Shown: piece after piece, positions 53,571 through 61,786 of the stretch
Layout: every line of letters starts with the position of its first letter
How positions within the stretch are numbered: position 1 is the first letter of the stretch
NCBI GenBank assembly: GCA_020627655.1
Contig: JAHDGM010000007.1
Coordinates: forward strand, 1 to 64,000
Reading direction: 5' to 3'
DNA: 64,000 bases
From: Hellea sp.
Lineage (GTDB): Bacteria > Pseudomonadota > Alphaproteobacteria > Caulobacterales > Maricaulaceae
Made by a program: the position numbers and the translations under genes
Notes under the pieces: generated by a model
Seen by the model: only the letters and a program-made list of their open reading frames with translations
What the model was told of the DNA's origin: nothing
Database searches by the model: none

Positions 53571-54332
53571 TTATTTCTCGTCTTCAAGGCGCAGGATGAG
53601 ATTATCAAGACAATATTGTCCGGCCTCGTTCAGTGCGCGCTCTTCTTTGGATTGAATGATGGATTGTATCAGGACCAAAATGGCCGACATGATCAGGGCC
53701 ACAAGCGTGGTTGTAAAGGCCACGCCGAGGCGGCTGGTGACCTGATAGAGAAAATCTTCTGATTCCGCATTGGCCGGAACGCCTGCATATTGCAGGGCAA
53801 ACATGATGCCCATTACAGTCCCGATAAATCCAAGAGAAGGGATCAGCCAGGTCAGATATCTCAGCATAGAATAGCGCAGGTCGATCTCATGCATGTAAAG
53901 CTCTAGCGATGAGTTCAAGACAGAAATGGCCTGATCAGACTTTCCAGAGACTTTAAACTGATCCAGTGTGCGCTGAATCATGCGCGGCAGAAAGGCTTCC
54001 TTACCATATTTGCGGCTGGCAATGCCCTCGCGGATTTTATCAATCGTGGTGATATCAAGCTTGCGTCCATCTGTTGGCAGATAACCGCGCTTGAGTTGAT
54101 TTTCTTCATCTGTGGCGGAGCTCCAGCGCAGGAATAATTCGCCAAAACCGAGGAACAAAGCCACCCACATAATGTTCTGAATAGTGAAAGGCCAGAACGA
54201 GGCATCCGCATCCAGCAGGATTTCCCGCAAGGTCTCGCCCATGGTCACGCGCAAAATGCCGATAAAGACAACCGCCGCGATAAAGGCGACCATGTAGACG
54301 AATAAGCGCCGAACAAATCTTGCTTGTTTCAT
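53571..54332 (-). CDS. MotA/TolQ/ExbB-family proton-channel protein
   Basis: A 253-residue inner-membrane protein with helices near 11-30, 52-70, 160-182 and 203-227. 'WLIPSLGFIGTVMGIMFAL' and 'GVAFTTTLVALIMSAI' are the two family helices that form the proton path; a large cytoplasmic loop lies between. Such proteins pair with a one-helix partner (ExbD, TolR, MotB) to turn proton flow into motion. Here the partner genes are the two VWA genes immediately upstream. ATG 54332 has GAGGA upstream and was chosen over a GTG seven codons earlier. No tonB, tolA or flagellar genes are nearby. Confidence 0.9.
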   Translation of the reverse strand: MKQARFVRRLFVYMVAFIAAVVFIGILRVTMGETLREILLDADASFWPFTIQNIMWVALFLGFGELFLRWSSATDEENQLKRGYLPTDGRKLDITTIDKIREGIASRKYGKEAFLPRMIQRTLDQFKVSGKSDQAISVLNSSLELYMHEIDLRYSMLRYLTWLIPSLGFIGTVMGIMFALQYAGVPANAESEDFLYQVTSRLGVAFTTTLVALIMSAILVLIQSIIQSKEERALNEAGQYCLDNLILRLEDEK

Positions 54333-54345
54333 TTTCTGTTCCTCA

Positions 54346-55332
54346 TTAATCACAGACCCCGGATTGTCCCGAAGCTAAAGCCATAAACTGACCATTATTG
54401 GACCGGGACAGGTCTTCCATAAACTCAACTGTGCCGCGATAGTCAAAGTAATTTCCGACAACAACGGTATGTATTTCTTTGCGCCCGCCATTCATACGGG
54501 TGATTTCTCGCACTAACCGGTCCGGTGACAGGCCGTTATTTGCGCTCGGATTGGGCAGGCCGTCACTGACCAGAAATATAGCCTGACCCGGCCCGTTTAT
54601 CATTTTCTGGAACGCATCCAACATAGAGGCGGACCCGCCAAATTGGCGGCTAAGGCTTTTTGAAAATGAAATGGCCTGTGAGCGACTGCTTGAATTTATC
54701 CGTCTGAGACCGGATGTGGGCCAACTGCGAACGCGCGGTCCGCTATCCGTCTGCTGAAAACCAACAACTTGGACAGCGTGATTATCCTGCAGGCTTTCAA
54801 TAATGCGTTCAATAGCCCGGTTAATAGAGGCTTCGTGTCCGCCCATACATTTATTCATATCAACGGCGACAACAATGTCGTCCTTTTTGGTTTTCATACC
54901 CAGGAAGCGAAATGAAACCAATTCTTTAGCCGGAGTAGGTGCCGGTTCAGGATCAGGAATTGGTTCTGGCGGCTCAGGTTCAGGTATGGCCGAAGCGGCT
55001 CGGGCTTTAGCCTGTTTTTCCAAAAGGGCTGCTTCGGCCGCGCGTAATTTGGCCAGCAGTTTATCGGCTTCAGATTTGATATCTGAGACATTAGCTGCAG
55101 CGGCGTCCCGTTTTTTCTGCAGAGCTTTTTTCTGCTCCACCGTTTTAACGGCGCTTTCCTGAGCAGCGCGTGCAAGGTTAGCAATGGCGTTATCCGGGGT
55201 ACGTTCCTGAATTTCCTTTTGGTAGAAAGGCATGAGGACAATCGTCAATAGCGCAAAGGCACCCATGGCAGCCGCAAATAAGTCAATCGACGACAGAGAG
55301 AATATTTCGATATCGCGGGCGCGTTTTTTCAT
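54346..55332 (-). CDS. Membrane-anchored VWA protein with degenerate MIDAS
   Basis: A 328-residue protein. The N-terminal helix (about 15-36, IDLFAAAMGAFALLTIVLM) carries an Asp near its start, as in ExbD/TolR. A coiled coil follows (about 45-112), then a Pro-rich spacer of P-E/D-P repeats (117-134), then a von Willebrand factor A domain (about 139-328). The metal site that reads D-x-S-x-S in active VWA domains is D158-x-N160-x-C162 here, so metal binding is probably lost or altered. It overlaps the intact VWA gene by 4 bases and precedes the ExbB-like gene by 13. Confidence 0.85.
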   Translation of the reverse strand: MKKRARDIEIFSLSSIDLFAAAMGAFALLTIVLMPFYQKEIQERTPDNAIANLARAAQESAVKTVEQKKALQKKRDAAAANVSDIKSEADKLLAKLRAAEAALLEKQAKARAASAIPEPEPPEPIPDPEPAPTPAKELVSFRFLGMKTKKDDIVVAVDMNKCMGGHEASINRAIERIIESLQDNHAVQVVGFQQTDSGPRVRSWPTSGLRRINSSSRSQAISFSKSLSRQFGGSASMLDAFQKMINGPGQAIFLVSDGLPNPSANNGLSPDRLVREITRMNGGRKEIHTVVVGNYFDYRGTVEFMEDLSRSNNGQFMALASGQSGVCD

Positions 55333-56279
55333 CGTGCACGCCCCACAAAGTCACCTTTATTATTCCGCGCCATTTCCTGTAAAAACACAGTCAGGATTTT
55401 GTCCTTGGTATAATCACCGATTGCCACAGTATGTATTTCCGCGCGGCCTCGATTACGCCGGGTCACATTGGTCACAATAGAGCGGGGACTGCCATCATCC
55501 GGCGCGCCGTCACTGATCAGGATAATTGCCTGAGGGTTCAGGTTCAGAGTCTTGAGCATGGCACTTTGGGTTGGCGTGCCGCCGCCAAATTTACGGGGCA
55601 GGCGGTTTACAAAATCCCGCGCGCCAGCAATCATACTCCTTGTCGCTGCGGCTTGGCGTCCGCTGGCGGGATAAGTGCTGTATGAAGGTCCCCCGCGATA
55701 GCCGATAATTACAAAGCGGTTGTCCGGCTGCATCTGATTGAGAATTTCGTTTAAGGCATCTACGACCTTGTCTCTATGGGCCTGCATAGAGCCGGACATA
55801 TCCACGACTATGGCAATATCTTTTTTATTGGTTCCGAGACCCAGAATGGAAAACTCCACCCCGCGATTAACGCTGCGGGGCGGTTCCGGTATGGGGTCTG
55901 GCACAGGATCAGGTGTGGGTTCAGGATCCGGCAGGGGCTGCGGATCTGGGATCACAATTTCGGTGGTGTGTTTGAGCACTTCTTGAAGCTTATGCTCAAT
56001 TTCAGACATGTTCTCTTCTGTGGATTTATACTGCTTATCCATCAGGCGGATTTCGGCGCGTAAAGCCCGAATTTGCGACATGTCCGTTTGCTGGGTCGAA
56101 GCGGCTTCCCGGCGCTTCTTCACCATTTCCTCAAGTTCTTCCATGGAAACATCAGTGCCGCCCTTATTATAATAGGGAAACAGCACTAAAACGATCATGA
56201 TAAAGGCCGCGAGGGCCGCCGCAAACAGGTCGAGTGCCGACATGGAAAAAACAGATATTGTACGCCGTCGGGATCGCAT
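55329..56279 (-). CDS. Membrane-anchored VWA protein with intact MIDAS
   Basis: A 316-residue paralogue of the gene just downstream. It has an N-terminal helix with Asp17 (SALDLFAAALAAFIMIVLVL), a coiled coil (about 44-105), a Pro-rich spacer (111-134) and a VWA domain (about 141-316). The MIDAS is complete: D160-x-S162-x-S164 in VVDMSGSM, Thr235 in GGGTPTQS and Asp257 in LISDGAPD. So it can bind a divalent metal and a ligand with an acidic group. With the ExbB-like channel it would face the periplasm. Gene order and overlap suggest equal expression with the degenerate partner. Confidence 0.88.
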   Translation of the reverse strand: MRSRRRTISVFSMSALDLFAAALAAFIMIVLVLFPYYNKGGTDVSMEELEEMVKKRREAASTQQTDMSQIRALRAEIRLMDKQYKSTEENMSEIEHKLQEVLKHTTEIVIPDPQPLPDPEPTPDPVPDPIPEPPRSVNRGVEFSILGLGTNKKDIAIVVDMSGSMQAHRDKVVDALNEILNQMQPDNRFVIIGYRGGPSYSTYPASGRQAAATRSMIAGARDFVNRLPRKFGGGTPTQSAMLKTLNLNPQAIILISDGAPDDGSPRSIVTNVTRRNRGRAEIHTVAIGDYTKDKILTVFLQEMARNNKGDFVGRAR

Positions 56280-56311
56280 AAGACGTCGTTAAACCATCCA
56301 GTCCGTTTTGA

Positions 56312-57169
56312 CTACCGTCCGCCGAGAATGCGCGACAAAGTCCTAAGCATGGTTTGCTTGCGCTTTTTTTTGGCTTCGCTGTTCAGATCATCAGTGATCT
56401 GAATGGAACTGACCAGAGTTTCCTGATCCATTTCATTATTGATCACATCATTTGAACGTGCCAGCCTGCCATCCAAATCAGTCAGGAATATGGCTTCGAT
56501 GGAATCGAGTTCATTTTCAAAACTGGCAAACTCAATCTCGTCCCGTGTTGTCACCAGGCTATCGGCGTAGGCCTGTACGCTCGGTCCAAAAATTTCGTGA
56601 TCCTGCGCGTTCACGCGAAAGAGCGTATCCGACAAAATCTGGCGCATAAATAATGCGTCTTCAGCAATGACGATGTTAAACTCTGACTCGGTCAATGAGC
56701 TATCATAGGCCTCAAGACTCTCTATCTGACCGGTGAGATAGCTTTCACAGTCCATGGCAAAGTCGATCAGATAACCCATATTCCCGATTGTGATTTCAGG
56801 GGCCGCTTGGCGGAACACGGGGTTGGCAATATTTTCGATAACCTCGGTGACCGGTGTTTCGGCCGTGACAAAACTATCGCCAAAATAATCCAGAGATGAT
56901 TTTAACATGGGTGTGATGTCGCGGCTGAGTTCTTGAGTCAGTTTGAAGAACTGATAGCGCGGCACATGCCCATTATCCGGAAAGCCGGACATAATGGTAA
57001 TGCATTTTTCCTGTTGCGGCGCGGCGGCAATCGGAACATCATTTCCAACATTCTGAGCTTCCTGCGTTATTGTTTCCGCAGCCGTGTTTTCTACAGCCTG
57101 AGTCTCCTGTGCAAAAGCAGTGGTAGTGCCAAGCAGTAACAGCGTTATGAGACTTGTTTTACGGATCAT
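56312..57169 (-). CDS. Periplasmic helical protein of the VWA-motor operon
   Basis: A 285-residue secreted protein with a signal peptide (MIRKTSLITLLLLGTTTAFA, cut before Q). The mature protein is acidic and mostly helical, ends in a basic tail (AKKKRKQTMLRTLSRILGGR), and has two cysteines (near residues 56 and 141). No domain was recognised. It lies 3 bases after the MORN-like lipoprotein gene and 32 bases before the first VWA gene, so it is very probably part of the same assembly. Its molecular role is unknown. Confidence 0.72.
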   Translation of the reverse strand: MIRKTSLITLLLLGTTTAFAQETQAVENTAAETITQEAQNVGNDVPIAAAPQQEKCITIMSGFPDNGHVPRYQFFKLTQELSRDITPMLKSSLDYFGDSFVTAETPVTEVIENIANPVFRQAAPEITIGNMGYLIDFAMDCESYLTGQIESLEAYDSSLTESEFNIVIAEDALFMRQILSDTLFRVNAQDHEIFGPSVQAYADSLVTTRDEIEFASFENELDSIEAIFLTDLDGRLARSNDVINNEMDQETLVSSIQITDDLNSEAKKKRKQTMLRTLSRILGGR

Positions 57170-57172
57170 GTC

Positions 57173-59140
57173 TTAGGCTCCGCTGCGGGTATTAAATGGT
57201 GACATGACTGCAGCTGCATTTGATGCGCCGCCAGTGTCTTTACCGGCACTGTAATTACGAAGTTTGTCAGATTGCCCCGCCTTTGAGACGCGCATGACGC
57301 CATCGGCCTTGCCGCCAGAGAAGTTACCTTCCAGCGCGTAAGAACCAGAGGGTTCATGAATGATCATATAGCCTGGACCATTAGCCATGCCGCCGGACGC
57401 GTAACCATAATATTCAACGGACTTGCCGCTTGCATTTTTAATGACGCCGACACCGTTGCCATTGGCAACACCGCCTTCGCAAACGCCCATCCAGGTGCCT
57501 TGGCTGCCACCTTCATGGTTATAGGCACAGCGCGTGGCGATCGTTTCAAGTGACCGCTGACGATCATTGTAAAGCGTTTTGAGTTTATCTTTCAAATCTT
57601 CGAACCGAATGGCCGTGATGGTTTCGTTTGAATCGATCAGATCGATCTGAACATTAGTCTGCTGCTCAAGGGCAGGGACAATGGATGTCAGATAGTTTTG
57701 TCCAATAGCTTTGGATTCGTTTTTATAGGCAAAAGCTTGAGTACCTGCATAAATGGATGCGTTTACCAGCACATCGGTTAAAATACGTTGTCCGTAATTT
57801 GGTCGGTTGACAATACGGCACCGGCCATAGCGGTCACATTGACGCTCGCTTTGTCCGTTACTGCCTTGGGAAATCGCAACGCCGCTGGCGACCGCACCTA
57901 AAATGGCCAGAGCAGCAGCTTGATTTTGCTTTCGGGCCAGAGCGCGGCGCTTTTCCAAAATGTTGTGTTCAGCTTTTAACATGTCGCGAACCTGCGCGCC
58001 CATTTCACCGTTATGAACACCGTCAAACAATCGTAGAGACTGAACAGAGAGGTACTTTTTCTCAGCGTCTAAAAGACGGATCGCGGAATTATACCGGGCC
58101 AGATAATCGGCATCATTAGAGCCGACAAATGTCAGTGCGGCCAGAGACGGGTCATAAGAGGCAATAGCGGTTGCGCGCTTACCCATAGCTGTTTTTTCAG
58201 ATGCTGTATCATTGATAATATCAATGATACGATTGGCAAAGCCTTTGGAAAAGACAGGCTGCAAAGGATCAACAGCGCCTTTCTGGCCTTTATTCAGGGC
58301 GGTGATTTTGGAGCCGTCCATTTTAATTTTTTCCATTGGCGATATTTGAACTACATTTTCAGGCGCATTCATGGAAAGTTGATGAGACGCGGCTGAACGG
58401 GTTACGTCTTTAGAAATGTAAGAGATGAAATCCAGCTCTGGGACATCCGTATCAAAGCTTCCGGATTGCAGCTCAGTCAATGAGGCTTGAGCCGCTTTAT
58501 ACCCGCCGCCTACAGCATGATCTTTTAAAGGTTTACTGGATAGCAAAACGCCATGTGTCGGCACGGCGGCGCGGTGATCCGTTCTGACAGTTACCATAGG
58601 CGAGATCAGGTCTCCGAATGTCAGGGGATTTTTATCCATCATTTTCTTGGGATCAGGATAAGAATAAGTGGCAAAGTCAACGGTTACCACGCTGGGAAGG
58701 CTTTCTGCCTGGGTAATCGGTTCAGATGTTAACTGACCGTCCGGGCCTAACTTAATTTCGTGCGGTGACAGCAAGACGGAATGTTCAGGCAGGCGGGCTG
58801 CGAGTTCTTTATACAGAGAAAGCGCGAAGTAATTGGATTTGACGACCGAGCTGTCGACAATGTTCTGAGCTTCTGTACTATTGGCTGTTGAAGCTGAAAT
58901 CCGGCCGCCAATAGGAGAGGCCATATAGGCTTCTCTGAACTTATCGCGGGCTTTGCTGTCAACAACGGCCGGATATCGTACCACTGCCATGAGGCTGCCG
59001 GCAGGTGCCTGTGTCTTTAAAGATTGGGTTTGTGTCTTGGTCATTAAGACCGATTGCTTGGAACCTGTGGCCGTGGATGCACATGCCGTTGTCAAAAGTG
59101 TTGTGGCTAATAGCGCCGTGGTTGAAAGCCGTTTATTCAC
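57173..59140 (-). CDS. Lipoprotein with MORN-like C-terminus
   Basis: A 655-residue lipoprotein: signal peptide with lipobox ending LTTAC (Cys20). The long middle region has no recognised domain, but it holds a short hydrophobic stretch (AAALAILGAVASGVAI, about 425-440). The C-terminal part has MORN-like repeats ('GVANGNGVGVIKNASG', 'GGMANGPGYMIIHEPSG', 'GNFSGGKADGVMRV'). A Cys-rich spot 'QCDRYGRCRIV' is close to the helix. First gene of the six-gene operon; its promoter must lie in the 178-base divergent gap before the histidine operon. Probably outer- or inner-membrane anchored in the periplasm. Confidence 0.75.
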   Translation of the reverse strand: MNKRLSTTALLATTLLTTACASTATGSKQSVLMTKTQTQSLKTQAPAGSLMAVVRYPAVVDSKARDKFREAYMASPIGGRISASTANSTEAQNIVDSSVVKSNYFALSLYKELAARLPEHSVLLSPHEIKLGPDGQLTSEPITQAESLPSVVTVDFATYSYPDPKKMMDKNPLTFGDLISPMVTVRTDHRAAVPTHGVLLSSKPLKDHAVGGGYKAAQASLTELQSGSFDTDVPELDFISYISKDVTRSAASHQLSMNAPENVVQISPMEKIKMDGSKITALNKGQKGAVDPLQPVFSKGFANRIIDIINDTASEKTAMGKRATAIASYDPSLAALTFVGSNDADYLARYNSAIRLLDAEKKYLSVQSLRLFDGVHNGEMGAQVRDMLKAEHNILEKRRALARKQNQAAALAILGAVASGVAISQGSNGQSERQCDRYGRCRIVNRPNYGQRILTDVLVNASIYAGTQAFAYKNESKAIGQNYLTSIVPALEQQTNVQIDLIDSNETITAIRFEDLKDKLKTLYNDRQRSLETIATRCAYNHEGGSQGTWMGVCEGGVANGNGVGVIKNASGKSVEYYGYASGGMANGPGYMIIHEPSGSYALEGNFSGGKADGVMRVSKAGQSDKLRNYSAGKDTGGASNAAAVMSPFNTRSGA

Positions 59141-59239
59141 AAATTGCCCCTTTTTTAGGAAATCTACCCGTTTTCAATAGCTAATAAAATATGAACAGGG
59201 GCTGATAATTCATGTCCATTGAATTACAAAAAATTCACA

Positions 59240-59268
59240 TTGACTCTCGTGGAATAGTCGTTCATATG
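59240..59268 (+). promoter_or_regulatory. Weak candidate promoter of the histidine operon
   Basis: TTGACT at 59240-59245 is a good -35, but CATATG 17 bases later is a poor -10. It lies 50-80 bases before the YerC/HisR-like start. No histidine-rich leader peptide or attenuator hairpin was found, so control is more likely by a DNA-binding protein. Confidence 0.3.
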
Positions 59269-59318
59269 CGGCTTTGTATTAACACGATAACACATTATGA
59301 CGCAAAACAACACTTGAT

Positions 59319-59594
59319 ATGAACGGTCTTACCGAGGCTCTGATACGTCTGGAAACGCCGGAAGAAATGCGCCGTTTCCTGGTGGATCTGTGCACGCCTG
59401 CGGAGCTGAGAGCTTTGTCAGAACGGTGGCAAGTGGCGCGCCTTTTGGCAGAAACAGATATGTCTTATCGGGATATTTCGGCTGAAACAGGCGTCTCTAC
59501 AACTACGATCGGGCGTGTGGCTCGTTTTTTAAAGGATGAGCCTCATCAGGGTTATCGCATCGTCCTAGATCGTATTAAAACTCAGGATCATTAA
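59319..59594 (+). CDS. YerC/YecD family TrpR-related regulator (HisR-like)
   Basis: A 91-residue protein with a TrpR-type helix-turn-helix ('DMSYRDISAETGVSTTTIGR'). The N-terminal half 'CTPAELRALSERWQVARLL' matches the YerC/YecD branch. Relatives are TrpR-fold proteins, and some occur at the head of histidine operons, where a histidine-sensing role has been proposed (recalled, not checked). It lies one base before hisG, so autoregulation and repression of the operon are likely. TrpR itself is not implied. Confidence 0.85.
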   Translation: MNGLTEALIRLETPEEMRRFLVDLCTPAELRALSERWQVARLLAETDMSYRDISAETGVSTTTIGRVARFLKDEPHQGYRIVLDRIKTQDH

Positions 59595-59595
59595 A

Positions 59596-60483
59596 ATGAC
59601 AGACCAAAGATTAAGGATCGCCCTTCAGAAAAAAGGGCGGCTCGCGGATGACAGTTATGCGCTCCTCAAAAAATGCGGCCTGCGCTTTGCTATACGGGGT
59701 GGCGGTTTGCTGGCACGGGTGAAAAACATGCCCATTGATCTGTTACTTGTTCGTGATGACGATATCCCGTCTTTTGTGGCTAATAATGCCGCAGATATTG
59801 GAATTGTGGGTGAGAATGTTCTGGTCGAAGAGCAGCTTTCTGCCAAGGATGGCCTGGACGCAGTGATAACTATGCGGCTTGGCTTTTCACGTTGTAAACT
59901 GTGTTTGGCCGCGTCGGAAACTGGCCCGATACAAAAAACATCTGACCTGGAAGGGACGCGAATTGCCACGACTTATCCCGGTGTCCTTGGTCAATTTTTA
60001 AAAGAGCAAGGCATTAATGCCAAGTCAGTTGAAATGAAAGGCGCTGTTGAGCTTGCTCCCTCCATCGGTATCGCCGAGTCCATTTGCGACCTGGTTTCAT
60101 CAGGCGCTACGCTGGAAGCCAATGGCCTGATCGCTTTTGAGACTATTTTAAATTCTGAGGCCGTGCTGATAAATTCGGGCCGAGAATTATCTCCAGAGAA
60201 ACAAGTGATTTACGATAAGCTCACACGGAGAATAGACGGGGTCATTAAATCAACCGAAACCAAATATATCATGATGAATGCACCTAAGGACAAAGTAGAC
60301 GCGATCACGGCGCTTTTACCCGGCGCTGATGCACCTACCATTATGCCGCTGGCTGGCAATGATGATTTGGTCGCTTTGCAGGCTGTCTGTACCGAGAATA
60401 TTTTCTGGGAGACATTGGAAACGCTCAAAGGTCTCGGGGCTAGAGCTATCCTAGTGCTGCCAATAGAAAAGATGATGGCCTAG
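59596..60483 (+). CDS. hisG: ATP phosphoribosyltransferase, long form
   Basis: A 295-residue enzyme for the first histidine step (ATP + PRPP). It opens 'RLRIALQKKGRLADDSYAL', with 'DLVSSGATLEANGL' as the PRPP-binding segment. At 295 residues it is the long form, with a C-terminal ACT-like regulatory domain (about 225-295) for histidine feedback. That is unlike the short HisG plus HisZ pair common in alphaproteobacteria such as Caulobacter. No hisZ is in this window. Followed 4 bases later by hisD. Confidence 0.93.
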   Translation: MTDQRLRIALQKKGRLADDSYALLKKCGLRFAIRGGGLLARVKNMPIDLLLVRDDDIPSFVANNAADIGIVGENVLVEEQLSAKDGLDAVITMRLGFSRCKLCLAASETGPIQKTSDLEGTRIATTYPGVLGQFLKEQGINAKSVEMKGAVELAPSIGIAESICDLVSSGATLEANGLIAFETILNSEAVLINSGRELSPEKQVIYDKLTRRIDGVIKSTETKYIMMNAPKDKVDAITALLPGADAPTIMPLAGNDDLVALQAVCTENIFWETLETLKGLGARAILVLPIEKMMA

Positions 60484-60487
60484 CCGG

Positions 60488-61786
60488 ATGAAAACCTATT
60501 TTTGGGATAAGCTTTCAGACATTGAGAAGCGCGAAATTTTATCGCGTCCAGACGGGCTGAATGACGGCAAATTGCTAAGTGCTGTCGCAGGTATCATGGA
60601 TGATGTGAAAAAGCGCGGTGATATGGCTGTTCTGGAATATACCCAAAGTTTTGATGCACCAACCATCCAGACCCTATCTGTGCCGATTTCTGAATGGAAG
60701 GCTGCTTGGAACGCTCTGCCGCGTGAGCAACAAAATGCGCTTGAAATCGCCAGAGACAACGTCAAAACTTTTCACGCCGCCCAGCGCCCAACTTCTATTG
60801 AAACAGAAACCATGCCGGGCGTGATGTGCCGCCGTGAACCCAGAGCTCTTAAAACGGTTGGGCTTTATGTACCGGGCGGAACAGCGCCTTTAGTTTCAAC
60901 CACAATAATGCTCGCTGTGCCTGCGAAAGTTGCCGGCTGTCAAAATCGTGTCATGGTGACGCCTCCGGGTAAGGATGGTAAAATTAATCCAGCTATATTG
61001 GCGGCGGCTTATCTCTGCGATGTGACGGCAGTATTTGCTTGCGGGGGCGCGCAGGCCATTGCGGCGCTGACTTATGGCACTGAGACAATCGCAAAATGTG
61101 ATAAGATCTTTGGTCCGGGGAATGCTTATGTAGCGACTGCAAAATCACGAGCTGCGCAAATTCCCGGCGGACCGGCTATTGATCTGCCGGCAGGTCCATC
61201 AGAGGCCATGGTGATAGCAGATGCCACGTCCAACCCGGTCTTTGTAGCCTCTGATCTATTGTCACAAGCTGAGCATGATAAATTGGCTCAGGTTATTTGT
61301 GTCGTAAGTGATGAAGATGTGGCGGCGGCTGTGAGCGCTGAAGTTAATCGCCAATTGGAGACCTTGCCGCGAGCTGACATTGCCCGCGCCGCTATGGCAA
61401 GCAGCCGGATGATTATTACCGATGATTTTCAACAGACTTGCGATATCGTCGAGGCTTACGCCCCCGAGCATGTTATACTGCAAAACAAAGGTGCCGAGCT
61501 TTTGGCAGAAACTATCGTCAATGCGGGTTCTGTCTTTATTGGCCCTTGGACGCCGGAAAGCGTTGGTGATTATGCCAGCGGTACCAACCATACATTGCCG
61601 ACTTATGGCGCGGCGAGGAATTATAGCGGCGTGACGCTAGAGAGTTATTATAAATATGTGTCTTTCCAGCAATTAACTGCCGCAGGCTTAAAAGCGCTCG
61701 GCCCAACAGTTGAAACCCTGGCAGAAATGGAAGGTTTGGATGCCCATAAGCGGGCAGTTTCTTTCCGATTGGAGGCTCTGAAATGA
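60488..61786 (+). CDS. hisD: Histidinol dehydrogenase
   Basis: A 432-residue zinc enzyme oxidising histidinol to histidine in two NAD-dependent steps. Signatures: 'VGLYVPGGTAPLVSTTIML', 'IFGPGNAYVATAK', 'LLSQAEHD' (zinc and base residues), 'EAYAPEHV' and 'GDYASGTNHTLPT'. Full length. It is translationally coupled to hisCB by an ATGA overlap at 61783-61786. Confidence 0.96.
   Translation: MKTYFWDKLSDIEKREILSRPDGLNDGKLLSAVAGIMDDVKKRGDMAVLEYTQSFDAPTIQTLSVPISEWKAAWNALPREQQNALEIARDNVKTFHAAQRPTSIETETMPGVMCRREPRALKTVGLYVPGGTAPLVSTTIMLAVPAKVAGCQNRVMVTPPGKDGKINPAILAAAYLCDVTAVFACGGAQAIAALTYGTETIAKCDKIFGPGNAYVATAKSRAAQIPGGPAIDLPAGPSEAMVIADATSNPVFVASDLLSQAEHDKLAQVICVVSDEDVAAAVSAEVNRQLETLPRADIARAAMASSRMIITDDFQQTCDIVEAYAPEHVILQNKGAELLAETIVNAGSVFIGPWTPESVGDYASGTNHTLPTYGAARNYSGVTLESYYKYVSFQQLTAAGLKALGPTVETLAEMEGLDAHKRAVSFRLEALK

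Noticed and set aside
51955-59140. Direct assignment to the Zorya defence system
   Set aside because: Only the motor-type subunit is shared in kind; the partner has VWA rather than OmpA-like domains and no ZorC, ZorD or ZorE-like gene is present.
59296-59316. Histidine-operon leader peptide
   Set aside because: The only short frame there codes for six residues without histidine (MTQNNT), so classical his attenuation is not supported.
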